A stretch of DNA of 64,000 nucleotides, taken from assembly GCF_020297365.1 (NCBI RefSeq), contig NZ_JAIXIG010000012.1, positions 1-64,000 on the forward strand. The letters are read 5' to 3'. The notes beneath the pieces are model-generated. The model worked only from the letters and a program-made list of their open reading frames with translations, ran no database searches and had not been told where the DNA came from. The translations under genes were made by a program, and so were the position numbers. Positions 50,932 through 60,572 of this stretch are shown here, one piece after another; position 1 is the first letter of the stretch; each line of letters opens with the position of its first letter. The DNA comes from Curtobacterium oceanosedimentum. Lineage in GTDB: Bacteria; Actinomycetota; Actinomycetes; Actinomycetales; Microbacteriaceae.

Positions 50932-52283
50932 GCTGCGACCGCCTTCTTGCTGTTCTTGCTCGTCTTCGCGCGACCGCGGGCACCCGGCTGCGGGATCCGG
51001 AAGATCGCGCGGACGAGCGGCGGCGCCGCGATGAAGAGGACGATGAGGGCCTGGATCACGCCGACGATGTCGATCGGGATGCCGTTGGCGGCCTGCATGG
51101 CGTAGCCGCCGTTCTTCAGCACGCCGAACAGGATCGCCGCCCAGAACACGCCGAACGGCTTCGACCGGCCGAGGAGCGCGACCGTGATCGCGTCGAAGCC
51201 GATGCCGGCGTCGATGCCCGACGTGAAGCCGGAGGTCACCGCGCCCTGCACCTGGTACGCCCCGGCGATGCCGACGAGCGCACCGGAGATGACGAGCACC
51301 CAGATGGTCAGGGACGGCACGCTCATGCCGGCGACGCGGGCCGCGCGGGGGTTCTCGCCGATGGTGCGGAACCGGAAGCCGAGCGACGACTTGTTGACGA
51401 GCCACCACACCACGACGACGGCGATGATCGCCACGACGAAGCCGAGGTCGACGCCGTACCGCGGGCCGAACAGCGCCGGGAGCAGGGCGCTGTCCTTCGT
51501 CGCCGGCGAGATCGGGTTGCTGCTGCCCGGGGCCTGCAGCAGGCCGGGGGTGCGGAGCAGGTAGCTCACCAGGTACAGCGCGATGTAGTTGAGCATGATC
51601 GTGACGATCACCTCGTGCGCACCGGTGCGGGCCTTGAGCACGCCGACGATGCCGCCCCAGACCGCGCCGCCGACGATGCCGGCGACGATGGTCAGGGGGA
51701 TGTGGACCGCGGCGGGCAGGTCGAACGAGAACCCGACCCACCCGGCGGCCGCGGCGCCGATCAGGATCTGTCCCTGACCGCCGATGTTGAACAGGCCGGC
51801 GCGGAACGCGAGCGCGACGCCGAGGCCGGCCGCGACGAGCGGGACCGCGTAGTCGACCGAACGCGTGAGCGGGGCGATCGCCTGCTGGAACGAGTCGGCG
51901 CCGAAGTTGACGACCGAGCCCTGGAACAGCGAGGAGTACGCGCCGCCGACCGCGGTGCCGACGGCCTGCAGCATGTCCGTCGGTCGGGCGAAGAAGTACC
52001 CGGCCGTGGTGCGGACGGTCTCGTCCGTCAGGGCGATGAGCACGCCGCACGCCACGAGGGCGAGCACGACGGCGAGGACGGTGACGAGCACCGAGCCGTT
52101 CAGCACGCTGTGCAGGGCCGCCTGCCAACGGTCGCTGCCGTCGGCGCCGTCGCGACGCTCGGAGTCGTCGGCCGAGTCGGTCATCAGGTGCGGGGTGGAC
52201 TCGACCTCCTGCAGGCGGTCGTCGGTGACGGGCGCCTCGGGGGTCGCGGGCTGCTGCGCGTCGTCTGGCCGTGGGGTGGTCAC
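50928..52283 (-). CDS. Nucleoside ABC transporter permease (BPD_transp_2 type), first subunit
   Basis: 451 aa. The N-terminal 55 residues are acidic and disordered, then helices; FRAGLFNIGGQGQILIGAAA and TIGENPRAARVAGMSV are the diagnostic permease blocks. The C terminus is Lys-rich (SKNSKKAVAA). Overlaps the ATPase by 4 nt and the second permease by 4 nt, giving tight stoichiometric coupling. Confidence 0.9.
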   Translation of the reverse strand: MTTPRPDDAQQPATPEAPVTDDRLQEVESTPHLMTDSADDSERRDGADGSDRWQAALHSVLNGSVLVTVLAVVLALVACGVLIALTDETVRTTAGYFFARPTDMLQAVGTAVGGAYSSLFQGSVVNFGADSFQQAIAPLTRSVDYAVPLVAAGLGVALAFRAGLFNIGGQGQILIGAAAAGWVGFSFDLPAAVHIPLTIVAGIVGGAVWGGIVGVLKARTGAHEVIVTIMLNYIALYLVSYLLRTPGLLQAPGSSNPISPATKDSALLPALFGPRYGVDLGFVVAIIAVVVVWWLVNKSSLGFRFRTIGENPRAARVAGMSVPSLTIWVLVISGALVGIAGAYQVQGAVTSGFTSGIDAGIGFDAITVALLGRSKPFGVFWAAILFGVLKNGGYAMQAANGIPIDIVGVIQALIVLFIAAPPLVRAIFRIPQPGARGRAKTSKNSKKAVAA

Positions 52284-53800
52284 GCTGCCAGCTCCGTTCC
52301 TTCTGGGACCTCCCCGGCCATCATGAGGCCGAGGACGTCGCGGGGGGTGGTCGCGGGGACGATGCCGACGATGCCGCCGCGGTACATCACCGCGATGCGG
52401 TCGGCCAGCGCCACGACCTCGTCGAGCTCGGTGGAGACGACGATGACGGGCACACCGGTGTCGCGGGTGGCGACGATGCGCTTGTGCACGAACTCGATCG
52501 AGCCGACGTCGATGCCACGCGTGGGCTGGGCGGCGACGAAGAGCCGCAGGTCACGGCTCAGCTCGCGGGCGAGCACGATCTTCTGCTGGTTGCCGCCGGA
52601 CAGCCGACCGGCAGCGGTCGTGCGGGCCGGCGTGCGGATGTCGAACTCGGCGATCTTCTCGTCGGCGAAGGCGTCGCGCTCGGCCGACCGGATCGTGCCG
52701 GCGCGGACGAACTCGGCGTGGTCGGCGCGGTCGAGCATGAGGTTCTCGGCGATCGTGAACTCGCCGACCAGGCCGTCCTCCTTGCGGTCCTCGGGCACGA
52801 ACCCGACGCCGGCGTCGAGCACCTGCTTGACGCTGCGACCGGTGAGCTCCTTGCCGTCGAGCGTGATCCGCCCGGCGTGTGCGGGTTCGAGGCCGATGAT
52901 CGCCTCGGTGAGCTCGGTCTGGCCGTTGCCCTGCACCCCGGCGATCGCGAGCACCTCGCCACGGCGCACCGTGAACGAGACGTCGTCGACGAGCACGATG
53001 CCGGACGGGTCGGTCACCGTCAGGTTCTCGACGACCAGGGCGTCCGCCCCGCCCGTCGACGGCTCCTTGTCGACCACCAGGGACACCGCACGGCCGACCA
53101 TGAGCGCGGCGAGCTCGTTGTTCGTCGCGGTCGGTGCGGCCTCGCCGACGACCTTGCCCAGGCGGATGACCGTGATGCGGTCGGCGACCTCGCGGACCTC
53201 GCGCAGCTTGTGGGTGATGAAGACGATCGCGGTGCCGGCCTCGCGGAGCTGGCGCATGATGCCCATCAGCTCGTCGGTCTCCTGCGGCGTGAGGACGGCC
53301 GTCGGCTCGTCGAACACCAGCACGGAGGCGTCACGGGACAGCGCCTTGATGATCTCGACGCGCTGCTGCACGCCGACGGGCAGGTCCTCGACCTTGGCGT
53401 CGGGGTCGACGTCGAACCCGAAGCGGTCGGAGATCTCCTGCACGCGGCGGCGGGCGCCGGCGAGGTCGAGGCGACCGCCGAAGGTGGTCTGCTCCTGGCC
53501 GAGCATGACGTTCTCGGCCACCGTGAACACGGGCACGAGCATGAAGTGCTGGTGCACCATGCCGATCCCGGCGCGCATGGCGTCACCGGGGCCGCCGAAG
53601 TCCTGCACCACGTCGTCGAGGAGGATCTCGCCCTCGTCGGCCTCGTACAGGCCGTACAGGACGTTCATCAGGGTGGACTTGCCGGCACCGTTCTCGCCCA
53701 GCAGGCAGTGGACCTCACCCGGCTCGACGGTGAGCGAGATGTGGTCGTTGGCCACGAGGGCGCCGAACCGCTTGGTGATGCCGCGGAGTTCGAGCTTCAT
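52280..53800 (-). CDS. Nucleoside ABC transporter ATP-binding protein (double ABC)
   Basis: 506 aa with two ABC domains. Domain 1: LLGENGAGKSTLMNVLYG (Walker A), VGVQQRVEIIKALSRD (signature), VLVFDEPTAVLTPQE (Walker B). Domain 2: IAGVQGNGQTELTEAI replaces Walker A (degenerate, no GKS/T), LSGGNQQKIVLAREL signature, LFVAAQPTRGIDVGS. As in sugar/nucleoside-type double ABCs, only the first site looks fully competent. TAGACT 6 nt before the ATG suggests its own leaderless promoter downstream of the BMP terminator. Confidence 0.93.
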   Translation of the reverse strand: MKLELRGITKRFGALVANDHISLTVEPGEVHCLLGENGAGKSTLMNVLYGLYEADEGEILLDDVVQDFGGPGDAMRAGIGMVHQHFMLVPVFTVAENVMLGQEQTTFGGRLDLAGARRRVQEISDRFGFDVDPDAKVEDLPVGVQQRVEIIKALSRDASVLVFDEPTAVLTPQETDELMGIMRQLREAGTAIVFITHKLREVREVADRITVIRLGKVVGEAAPTATNNELAALMVGRAVSLVVDKEPSTGGADALVVENLTVTDPSGIVLVDDVSFTVRRGEVLAIAGVQGNGQTELTEAIIGLEPAHAGRITLDGKELTGRSVKQVLDAGVGFVPEDRKEDGLVGEFTIAENLMLDRADHAEFVRAGTIRSAERDAFADEKIAEFDIRTPARTTAAGRLSGGNQQKIVLARELSRDLRLFVAAQPTRGIDVGSIEFVHKRIVATRDTGVPVIVVSTELDEVVALADRIAVMYRGGIVGIVPATTPRDVLGLMMAGEVPEGTELAA

Positions 53801-53806
53801 GTCGGG

Positions 53807-53812
53807 AGTCTA
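53807..53812 (-). promoter_or_regulatory. -10 box for leaderless ABC ATPase
   Basis: TAGACT, CCCGAC (6 nt), then the ATG at 53800. Located between the BMP terminator and the ATPase. Confidence 0.45.
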
Positions 53813-53847
53813 TTTCTGTCTCGCGTGCGCCACGCGGGCACACGAGA

Positions 53848-53879
53848 ACGCGGGCGAGGGATTCCTCCCCCGCCCGCGT
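53848..53879 (-). terminator. Hairpin between BMP lipoprotein and ABC ATPase
   Basis: ACGCGGGCG pairs with CGCCCGCGT, extended by GGG/CCC past one mismatch, 7-nt loop. It starts 9 nt after the BMP stop and may reduce read-through into the transporter genes. Confidence 0.6.
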
Positions 53880-53887
53880 CCAACGGG

Positions 53888-54952
53888 TTAGGACTGCGTC
53901 TTGACCTTGATCGAGCCGTCGATGATGCCGGCCTTCACGTCGTCGAGCTCGCCCTGCAGGCCCTTGTCGACCTTGGACTCGAAGTCGTGGAACGGGGCGA
54001 TGCCGACGCCGTCGTTCTCGAGGGTGCCCACGTACGGGTCCTTCGAGAACTTGTCGTCAGCCGCCTGCTCGACGACGTCCTTCACGGCCGGGCGCATGCC
54101 CTTCTCGACCGAGGTGAAGGCGATGTCCTTGTAGCGGGGGTCGGCCTCGTAGAGGTCGCTGTCCGCACCGATCAGCACGGAGCCGTTGTCGGCGTCCTTG
54201 ATGGCCTCGGCAGCGGACTGGTAGATCGGACCACCGACGGGCAGGATGACGTCGGCGTCCTGGTCGAGGAGCGTCTGCGCAACCGACTTGGCCTGCGTGC
54301 CGGCCTCGAAGCCACCGGTGAAGGAACCCTTGCCGGTGTCGACGTTCCAGCCGACGACCTTGACGTCCTCGTCCTTCTGCTCGTTGTAGTACTTCACACC
54401 GTCCGCGAAGCCGTCCATGAAGATGGTGACGGTCGGGATCTGCATGCCACCGAAGGTGCCGACGACGCCGGTCTTCGAGTAGGACGCCGCCGCGTAGCCG
54501 GCGAGGAACGCCGCCTGCGAGGTGTCGAACGTGATCGGCTTGACGTTGTCCGCGTCGATCGAGTTGTCGTCGATGATCGCGAAGTTCGTGTCGGGGTTCG
54601 CCGCGGCCTGCTTCTTCGTGGCGTCGGCCAGGTTGAAGCCGACGGTCACGACGAGGTTGCAGTTCTGGCTGATGAGCTGCTCGATGTTGGCGTCGTAGAC
54701 GGTCGCGTCCTTCGACTCGGCCTCCTTGACGGTCGCGCCGATCTCCTCGGCGGCGTCCTTCATGCCCTCGTAGCCGAGCTGGTTGAACGACTTGTCGTCG
54801 AAGCCTCCGGCGTCGGAGACCATGCAGGGCTGGAAGTCGGTCTTCTTGGCGGTCGTCGACTCGGAAGGCGCCGATGCGCATCCAGCGAGGACGGCGACGG
54901 TGCCGGCGAGCGCGAGGCCGCTGAGGACGACCTGTCGGGTACGAGATGTCAC
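53888..54952 (-). CDS. BMP-family nucleoside-binding lipoprotein
   Basis: 354 aa. Signal peptide with lipobox VLAGC (Cys about residue 25), so a membrane-anchored substrate-binding protein. MVSDAGGFDDKSFNQLGYEG is the BMP (PnrA-like) motif with the base-stacking Phe and Asp; TVGFNLADAT and GWNVDTGKGSFTGGF follow. PnrA-like proteins bind purine nucleosides. GTG 54952 with a strong GGAGGA site. First gene of the nucleoside uptake set, separated from the ATPase by a terminator-like hairpin, which fits higher expression of the binding protein. Confidence 0.94.
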   Translation of the reverse strand: MTSRTRQVVLSGLALAGTVAVLAGCASAPSESTTAKKTDFQPCMVSDAGGFDDKSFNQLGYEGMKDAAEEIGATVKEAESKDATVYDANIEQLISQNCNLVVTVGFNLADATKKQAAANPDTNFAIIDDNSIDADNVKPITFDTSQAAFLAGYAAASYSKTGVVGTFGGMQIPTVTIFMDGFADGVKYYNEQKDEDVKVVGWNVDTGKGSFTGGFEAGTQAKSVAQTLLDQDADVILPVGGPIYQSAAEAIKDADNGSVLIGADSDLYEADPRYKDIAFTSVEKGMRPAVKDVVEQAADDKFSKDPYVGTLENDGVGIAPFHDFESKVDKGLQGELDDVKAGIIDGSIKVKTQS

Positions 54953-55152
54953 GGGTGTGTTCCTCCGGGGAGCGGTGCCCGGACCACGTGCGTTCCGGGC
55001 GATCGTGGCGACAGTACACGACCGTCGAGCCGGTACAGGACCCGTTGCGGGGGTCCCGGACATCGGTTACGGGATCGCGACCCCGCCGAAACGCGCCCGT
55101 AACGCGGGGTCACCCACGGACCCCCCAGTTCGAGGGGGGTGTCGATGGAGCG

Positions 55153-56268
55153 CTACAGGACGTCGCCGCGGCCGCTGATCTTCAGTGCGTCCACCACACC
55201 CTTGACCCGCTGCGCGTTCGCGCTGGTGGTCACGAGCAGGGCGTCCGGGGTGTCGACGACCACGATGTCCTCGACGCCGATGAGCGAGATGAGGCGCTGG
55301 CTGTGCGACACCACGATGCCGCTCGACGAGTCGGCGAGGATGCGGGCACCGTCCCCCAGCACGGCGAGGTTGTTCGGCCGACCGCCGGACTGCAGCTTGG
55401 CGAGCGAGGCGAAGTCGCCGACGTCGTCCCAGTCGAAGTCACCCGGGACGACCGCCATGCGACCGGCCGCCGCCGCGGGTTCCGCGACGGTGTAGTCGAT
55501 CGCGATCTTCTCGAGCCCGGGCCAGACGGCGTCGACGACGGCGCCACGGGCCGAGGTGTCCCAGGCGTCCGCCAGTTCCTCGATGCCGGCGAGCAGCTCC
55601 GGCTTGGTCCGACCGATCTCGGCGAGCAGCACGTCGGCGCGGGCGATGAACATGCCCGCGTTCCACAGGTAGGTGCCCTGCTCGACGTAGGACCGGGCGG
55701 TGTCCAGGTCGGGCTTCTCGACGAAGGAGCGGACGGCGTGCGCGGTCGGTGCGCCCTCGATGCCGAGCGTGTCGCCGTGCGCGTGGATGTAGCCGAAGCC
55801 GATGGCCGGCTCGGTCGGCGTGATGCCGATGGTGGTGACGTAGCCGGCCCGGGCGGCGGCGACCGCCTCGCGCACCGACCGACGGAAGCCCCTGGCGTCG
55901 CCGATGACGTGGTCGGCGGCGAACGACCCGATCACGACGTCGGGTTCGCGCCGCACGAGGATCGCCGCGGCGAGGCCGATGGCGGCGGTGGAGTCCTTCG
56001 GCTCGCTCTCGAGCACGACGTTGTGGTCCTCGACGCCGGGCAGCTGCGACTCGACGGCCACCCGGTGCGCGCGTCCGGTCACGACCATGATGCGTTGGTC
56101 GCCGGCGAGCGGCGCGAGGCGGTCCCACGTCTGCCGCAGCAGCGAGGTGCCGGAGCCGGTCAGGTCGTGCAGGAACTTGGGTGCGTCGGCGCGCGACAAC
56201 GGCCACAGTCGCGATCCGATGCCCCCGGCGGGGATGATCGCGTAGAAGTCCTCGAGTGCGTCTGCCAC
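55153..56268 (-). CDS. manC: Mannose-1-phosphate guanylyltransferase
   Basis: 371 aa. AIIPAGGIGSRLWPLSRADAPKFL is the nucleotidyltransferase signature (quoted in part: PAGGIGSRLWPLSR), VVIGSFAADHVIGD, FVEKPDLDTA and YLWNAGMFIARADVLL are typical of GDP-mannose pyrophosphorylases; the C terminus has the left-handed-helix-like GVEDIVVVDTPDALLV. No fused isomerase domain. GTG 56268 with TACGGT 6 nt upstream, probably leaderless. Product GDP-mannose is the likely donor of the divergent GT4 enzyme. Confidence 0.94.
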   Translation of the reverse strand: MADALEDFYAIIPAGGIGSRLWPLSRADAPKFLHDLTGSGTSLLRQTWDRLAPLAGDQRIMVVTGRAHRVAVESQLPGVEDHNVVLESEPKDSTAAIGLAAAILVRREPDVVIGSFAADHVIGDARGFRRSVREAVAAARAGYVTTIGITPTEPAIGFGYIHAHGDTLGIEGAPTAHAVRSFVEKPDLDTARSYVEQGTYLWNAGMFIARADVLLAEIGRTKPELLAGIEELADAWDTSARGAVVDAVWPGLEKIAIDYTVAEPAAAAGRMAVVPGDFDWDDVGDFASLAKLQSGGRPNNLAVLGDGARILADSSSGIVVSHSQRLISLIGVEDIVVVDTPDALLVTTSANAQRVKGVVDALKISGRGDVL

Positions 56269-56274
56269 GTGCTC

Positions 56275-56280
56275 ACCGTA
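56275..56280 (-). promoter_or_regulatory. -10 box for leaderless manC
   Basis: TACGGT, GAGCAC (6 nt), then the manC GTG. Confidence 0.45.
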
Positions 56281-56494
56281 CCGGTGCTGCCGGGCGGCAC
56301 CTGGGTGCTTCCCGCACGCTTCCCGCACGTGCGGTGCGGGAGCCCGCACACGTGCGCCGCGACCCGCCCGCCGGGCGCGGACCGTGCCTCCAGTGCGCCC
56401 ACCGACCGCCTGCCCGTCCGCCGCCCGCTTGTTCACCGCCTGCGTGCTCGGCGTTCACGTCGGCGGCCCCACGACGACACACCGTGCGCGGAAC

Positions 56495-57742
56495 ATGGCC
56501 ATCGCCATGAACGCACGCAGCGTGGAGCGCGGCACGTCCCCCCGGACCGTCGCCGTCGTGACCGAGAGCTTCCTGCCCACCCTCAACGGCGTGACCACCA
56601 GCGTCCTGGCGGTCCTCGACCACCTGGAACGACGTGGTCACCGCGCGGTCGTCATCGCGCCGGACACCCCCGGACTCGCGCAGTTCCGGTCCCGCAGCGC
56701 CGTCGAGCGCTACCGCTCCTTCGACGTCCACCGCGTCCCCGCGGTCGCGTACCGGCAGTTCCCGGTGGCGCTCCCCCACCCGGTGCTCGACACGATCCTC
56801 GCCGCCTCCGGCGCCGACGTGCTGCACGCGGCGAGTCCGTTCCTGCTGGGTGGGCGCGCCATCACGGCGGCCGGGAGGCTCGGCATCCCCTCCGTCGCCG
56901 TCTTCCAGACCGACGTGGCCGGGTTCGCCCGCCGCAACGGTCTGACCGCGACCGTCCCGTTGGTGCGGAAGATCCTCGGTCGCATCCACGCCGGCGCCTC
57001 GCTGACGCTCGCGCCGTCGAGCGCGACCGCCGCGATGCTCGCCGAGGACGGCGTGCCCCGCGTCGCCCGCTGGGGCCGCGGGGTCGACACCGAACTGTTC
57101 CACCCCGCACGCCGCACGTCCGGGCACGTCCGGGCGCTCCGTCGCCGTCTCGCCCCGAACGGCGAGACCATCGTCGGCTACGTCGGCCGCCTGGCACCGG
57201 AGAAGGAGGTCGAGCGGCTGGCCGGACTCGGCGGCATCCCGGGCATCCGCGTGGTGGTCGCCGGCGGTGGACCGTCGCGGGCGGTGCTCGAACGCCGCCT
57301 CCGGCACCTCGACGTGACGTTCACCGGTCCGCTGCGCGGTGCCGCGCTGGCCGACGCGTACGCGGCGCTCGACGTCTTCGTGCACACCGGTCCCGCCGAG
57401 ACCTTCGGACAGACGCTGCAGGAGGCGCACGCCTCGGGGCTCCCGGTCGTCGCCCCGGCGTCCGGTGGTCCGCTCGACCTCGTCGCGCCCGGACTCGACG
57501 GCGAGCTCTACGACGCCGACGAGCCGCAGGGGTTGCGGCAGGCGGTCCTGCGGCTGCACCACGACCGCGGCCTCGCCGAGCGCATGGGGTCCGCGGGTCG
57601 ACTGCGCGTCGAGGACACCACCTGGGAGGCCGTCGGCGACCAGCTCCTGGCGCACCACGACACGGCACGGACCATCGGCGCGCCGCCCGTCGGACGGGGC
57701 CTGCGGACCGGTCGGGACGAGAAGGTCAGCGCCCGCGCATAG
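56495..57742 (+). CDS. GT4 glycosyltransferase, GDP-mannose-dependent mannosyltransferase-like (MgtA/PimB'-like)
   Basis: 415 aa. TVAVVTESFLPTLNGVTTSV is the N-terminal pattern of MgtA/PimB'-type alpha-mannosyltransferases; VFQTDVAGFARR, WGRGVDTELFHP, VGYVGRLAPEKEVERL and FVHTGPAETFGQTLQEAHASG (E-x7-E) follow. I chose the ATG at 56495; a second in-frame ATG lies at 56507 and a longer open frame begins at 56384 without family similarity. Divergent from manC, which makes its probable donor. May make phosphatidylinositol mannosides or glycolipids. Confidence 0.85.
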   Translation: MAIAMNARSVERGTSPRTVAVVTESFLPTLNGVTTSVLAVLDHLERRGHRAVVIAPDTPGLAQFRSRSAVERYRSFDVHRVPAVAYRQFPVALPHPVLDTILAASGADVLHAASPFLLGGRAITAAGRLGIPSVAVFQTDVAGFARRNGLTATVPLVRKILGRIHAGASLTLAPSSATAAMLAEDGVPRVARWGRGVDTELFHPARRTSGHVRALRRRLAPNGETIVGYVGRLAPEKEVERLAGLGGIPGIRVVVAGGGPSRAVLERRLRHLDVTFTGPLRGAALADAYAALDVFVHTGPAETFGQTLQEAHASGLPVVAPASGGPLDLVAPGLDGELYDADEPQGLRQAVLRLHHDRGLAERMGSAGRLRVEDTTWEAVGDQLLAHHDTARTIGAPPVGRGLRTGRDEKVSARA

Positions 57743-57745
57743 GAT
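57740..57745 (+). promoter_or_regulatory. -10 box for the sdhCDAB operon
   Basis: TAGGAT at the end of the preceding gene, giving a leader of about 65-70 nt before sdhC. No -35 box seen. Confidence 0.4.
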
Positions 57746-57820
57746 GGGTCGTGTTCCACACGAACACGAACGGCAAGGGCTCGCCGATCGGGCGAGCCCG
57801 TCCTATGGAAGGACGAGCTC

Positions 57821-58270
57821 ATGGCTGAGCACTCCGGCGGTGGCACGGCGACCGCGGTGCCCGACGTCTCGATCGAAGCCCCGCGGGCTTCTCGGACGCC
57901 GCAGGGCACGCTGTACCGCGGTTCCACGGGCATGTGGTCCTGGGTCCTGCACCGGATCACCGGTGTCGCGATCTACTTCTTCCTGCTCGTGCACATCCTC
58001 GACACCGCGCTGGTGCGCGTGTCCCCCGAGGCGTACAACGCGGTGATCGGCACCTACAAGACCCCGATCATGAACCTCGGCGAGATCGCCCTCGTCATGG
58101 CGATCGTGTTCCACGCGCTGAACGGACTGCGGATCATCCTGGTCGACTTCTGGTCGAAGGGACCCAAGTACCAGCGCGCCATGTTCTGGATCGTGATGGT
58201 CGTGTGGGCGATCCTCATCGCGGGCTTCCTCCCGCGCCAGCTCATGAACCTCGTCGCGGACTTCAACTGA
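57821..58270 (+). CDS. sdhC: Succinate dehydrogenase cytochrome b556 subunit
   Basis: 149 aa. After a 45-residue soluble N terminus come three helices. WSWVLHRITGVAIYFFLLVHILDTAL contains the conserved Ser/His-Arg-x-x-G signature (quoted in part: LHRITG) and heme-ligand His in LVHILD; AIVFHALNGLRII provides the second conserved His. Membrane anchor of complex II. ATG with GGAAGGACGAG upstream; 11 nt before sdhD. Confidence 0.94.
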   Translation: MAEHSGGGTATAVPDVSIEAPRASRTPQGTLYRGSTGMWSWVLHRITGVAIYFFLLVHILDTALVRVSPEAYNAVIGTYKTPIMNLGEIALVMAIVFHALNGLRIILVDFWSKGPKYQRAMFWIVMVVWAILIAGFLPRQLMNLVADFN

Positions 58271-58281
58271 GGGGCACGAAG

Positions 58282-58728
58282 ATGACCACACAGATCGTCG
58301 AACCTCCTCGCTCGGCAGCAGCAGCCCGACGCACCACCAACTGGGAGAAGTGGGGCTGGATCTACATGCGCGCCTCGGGCGTCCTGCTCGTCGTGCTGAT
58401 CTTCGGCCACCTCTTCGTCAACATGGTGGCGGGCGAGGGCGTCAAGCAGATCGACTTCGCCTTCGTCGCCGGCAAGTGGGCCGACCCGTTCTGGAAGGTC
58501 TGGGACTCGCTCATGCTGGTCCTCGCCCTGATCCACGGGTCGAACGGCATGCGCACGATCGTCAACGACTACGTGTCGAAGCCGGGCGTCCGCAAGACCC
58601 TGCTCGGCGCGATCCTCGCCGCGTGCACCGTGCTGATCGTCCTCGGACTGCTCGTCTGCTGGACCTTCGACCCGTGCCCCGCCGGCGCAGCCGCTGCAGA
58701 CCTGCCGTCCTTCTGCCCGGCGCAGTAG
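58282..58728 (+). CDS. sdhD: Succinate dehydrogenase hydrophobic membrane anchor subunit
   Basis: 148 aa, three helices. [20 protein letters not shown] and [18 protein letters not shown] contain the His and Arg residues expected near heme and quinone; the extracytoplasmic C terminus has two Cys (CWTFDPCP and FCPAQ). 11 nt after sdhC, 49 nt before sdhA. Confidence 0.93.
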   Translation: MTTQIVEPPRSAAAARRTTNWEKWGWIYMRASGVLLVVLIFGHLFVNMVAGEGVKQIDFAFVAGKWADPFWKVWDSLMLVLALIHGSNGMRTIVNDYVSKPGVRKTLLGAILAACTVLIVLGLLVCWTFDPCPAGAAAADLPSFCPAQ

Positions 58729-58777
58729 CACCACCACCGCTGCTGACCGCCCGCCCACCGTCTACGGAAAGACCCCT

Positions 58778-60571
58778 GTGACCGAGACCACCGTGCACCA
58801 CCACCAGTTCGACATCGTCATCATCGGCGCCGGAGGCGCGGGCATGCGTGCCGCGATCGAAGCCGGCCCGAAGGCGAAGACCGCCGTCATCTCGAAGCTC
58901 TACCCCACGCGCTCCCACACGGGTGCCGCGCAGGGCGGGATGGCCGCGGCCCTCGCGAACGTCGAAGAGGACTCGTGGGAGTGGCACACCTTCGACACGA
59001 TCAAGGGCGGCGACTACCTGGTTGACCAGGACGCCGCCGAGATCCTGGCGAAGGAGGCGATCGACGCCGTCATCGACCTCGAGAACATGGGCCTGCCGTT
59101 CAACCGCACGCCCGAGGGCAAGATCGACCAGCGGCGCTTCGGCGGCCACACCCGCGACCACGGCAAGTCGCCGGTGCGTCGTGCCTGCTATGCCGCCGAC
59201 CGCACCGGCCACATGATCCTGCAGACGCTGTTCCAGAACTGCGTCAAGCTCGGCGTCGAGTTCTACAACGAGTTCTACGCGCTCGACCTCATCATGGTCG
59301 ACGTCGTGGGCGAGGACGGCGTGACCCGGAAGCAGCCGGCCGGCGTCGTCGCCTTCGAGCTGGCCACCGGTGAGCTGCACGTCTTCCACGCCAAGGCGAT
59401 GATCTTCGCCACCGGCGGCTTCGGCAAGATGTACAAGACCACGTCGAACGCCCACACCCTGACCGGGGACGGCGTCGGCATCGTCTGGCGCACGGGTCTG
59501 CCGCTCGAGGACATGGAGTTCTTCCAGTTCCACCCGACCGGGCTCGCCGGACTGGGCATCCTGCTCACCGAGGGTGCCCGCGGTGAGGGCGCGATCCTGC
59601 GCAACGCCTCGGGTGAGCGGTTCATGGAGCGCTACGCGCCCACCATCAAGGACCTCGCGCCCCGCGACATCGTCGCCCGGTGCATGGTGCAGGAGGTCGC
59701 GGAGGGCCGCGGCGCCGGTCCGAACAAGGACTACGTGCTGCTCGACTGCACGCACCTGGGTGCCGAGGTGCTCGAGACGAAGCTGCCGGACATCACCGAG
59801 TTCGCGCGCACCTACCTCGGTGTGGACCCCGTCGTCGAGCCCGTGCCGGTCATGCCGACCGCCCACTACGCGATGGGCGGCATCCCGACCAACACCGACG
59901 CACAGGTGCTCTACGACAACACCACCGTCGTGCCCGGCCTGTACGCCGCCGGCGAGTGCGCCTGCGTGTCCGTGCACGGTTCGAACCGCCTCGGCACGAA
60001 CTCGCTGCTCGACATCAACGTCTTCGGCAAGCGGTCCGGCAACAACGCGGCCGAGTGGGTCAAGACCGCGGAGTTCCTCCCCCTGCCCGAGGACCCGGCA
60101 GCGAACGTGCGCGGCATGCTCGACCAGCTCCGCGCCTCCACCGGCACCGAGCGCGTCGCCGCCCTGCGCAAGGAGCTGCAGGACGAGATGGACCGCAACG
60201 CGCAGGTGTTCCGCACCGACGAGTCGCTCGCCCGTGTCACCGAGACCATCCACACGCTCCGCAACCGCTTCATGCAGGTCTCGGTGCAGGACAAGGGCAA
60301 GCGCTTCAACACCGACCTGCTCGAGGCGGTCGAGCTCGGGTTCCTGCTCGACCTCGCCGAGGTCGTGGTCTACTCCGCGCGCAACCGCAAGGAGAGCCGC
60401 GGCGGGCACATGCGCGACGACTACCCGAAGCGCGACGACGAGAACTACATGCAGCACACCATGGCGTACCTGACGGGTGACCCGCACTCGTCGCTCGCCG
60501 ACGACCACATCACGCTCGACTGGAAGCCCGTCGTCGTGACGCGCTACGAGCCGATGGAGAGGAAGTACTGA
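58778..60571 (+). CDS. sdhA: Succinate dehydrogenase flavoprotein subunit
   Basis: 597 aa. [18 protein letters not shown] is the FAD dinucleotide motif; [14 protein letters not shown] holds the His that binds FAD covalently; [22 protein letters not shown] and [21 protein letters not shown] are substrate-site blocks, and [19 protein letters not shown] lies in the C-terminal FAD-binding part. GTG start with GGAAAG upstream. Ends 1 nt before sdhB. Confidence 0.97.
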   Translation: MTETTVHHHQFDIVIIGAGGAGMRAAIEAGPKAKTAVISKLYPTRSHTGAAQGGMAAALANVEEDSWEWHTFDTIKGGDYLVDQDAAEILAKEAIDAVIDLENMGLPFNRTPEGKIDQRRFGGHTRDHGKSPVRRACYAADRTGHMILQTLFQNCVKLGVEFYNEFYALDLIMVDVVGEDGVTRKQPAGVVAFELATGELHVFHAKAMIFATGGFGKMYKTTSNAHTLTGDGVGIVWRTGLPLEDMEFFQFHPTGLAGLGILLTEGARGEGAILRNASGERFMERYAPTIKDLAPRDIVARCMVQEVAEGRGAGPNKDYVLLDCTHLGAEVLETKLPDITEFARTYLGVDPVVEPVPVMPTAHYAMGGIPTNTDAQVLYDNTTVVPGLYAAGECACVSVHGSNRLGTNSLLDINVFGKRSGNNAAEWVKTAEFLPLPEDPAANVRGMLDQLRASTGTERVAALRKELQDEMDRNAQVFRTDESLARVTETIHTLRNRFMQVSVQDKGKRFNTDLLEAVELGFLLDLAEVVVYSARNRKESRGGHMRDDYPKRDDENYMQHTMAYLTGDPHSSLADDHITLDWKPVVVTRYEPMERKY

Positions 60572-60572
60572 G

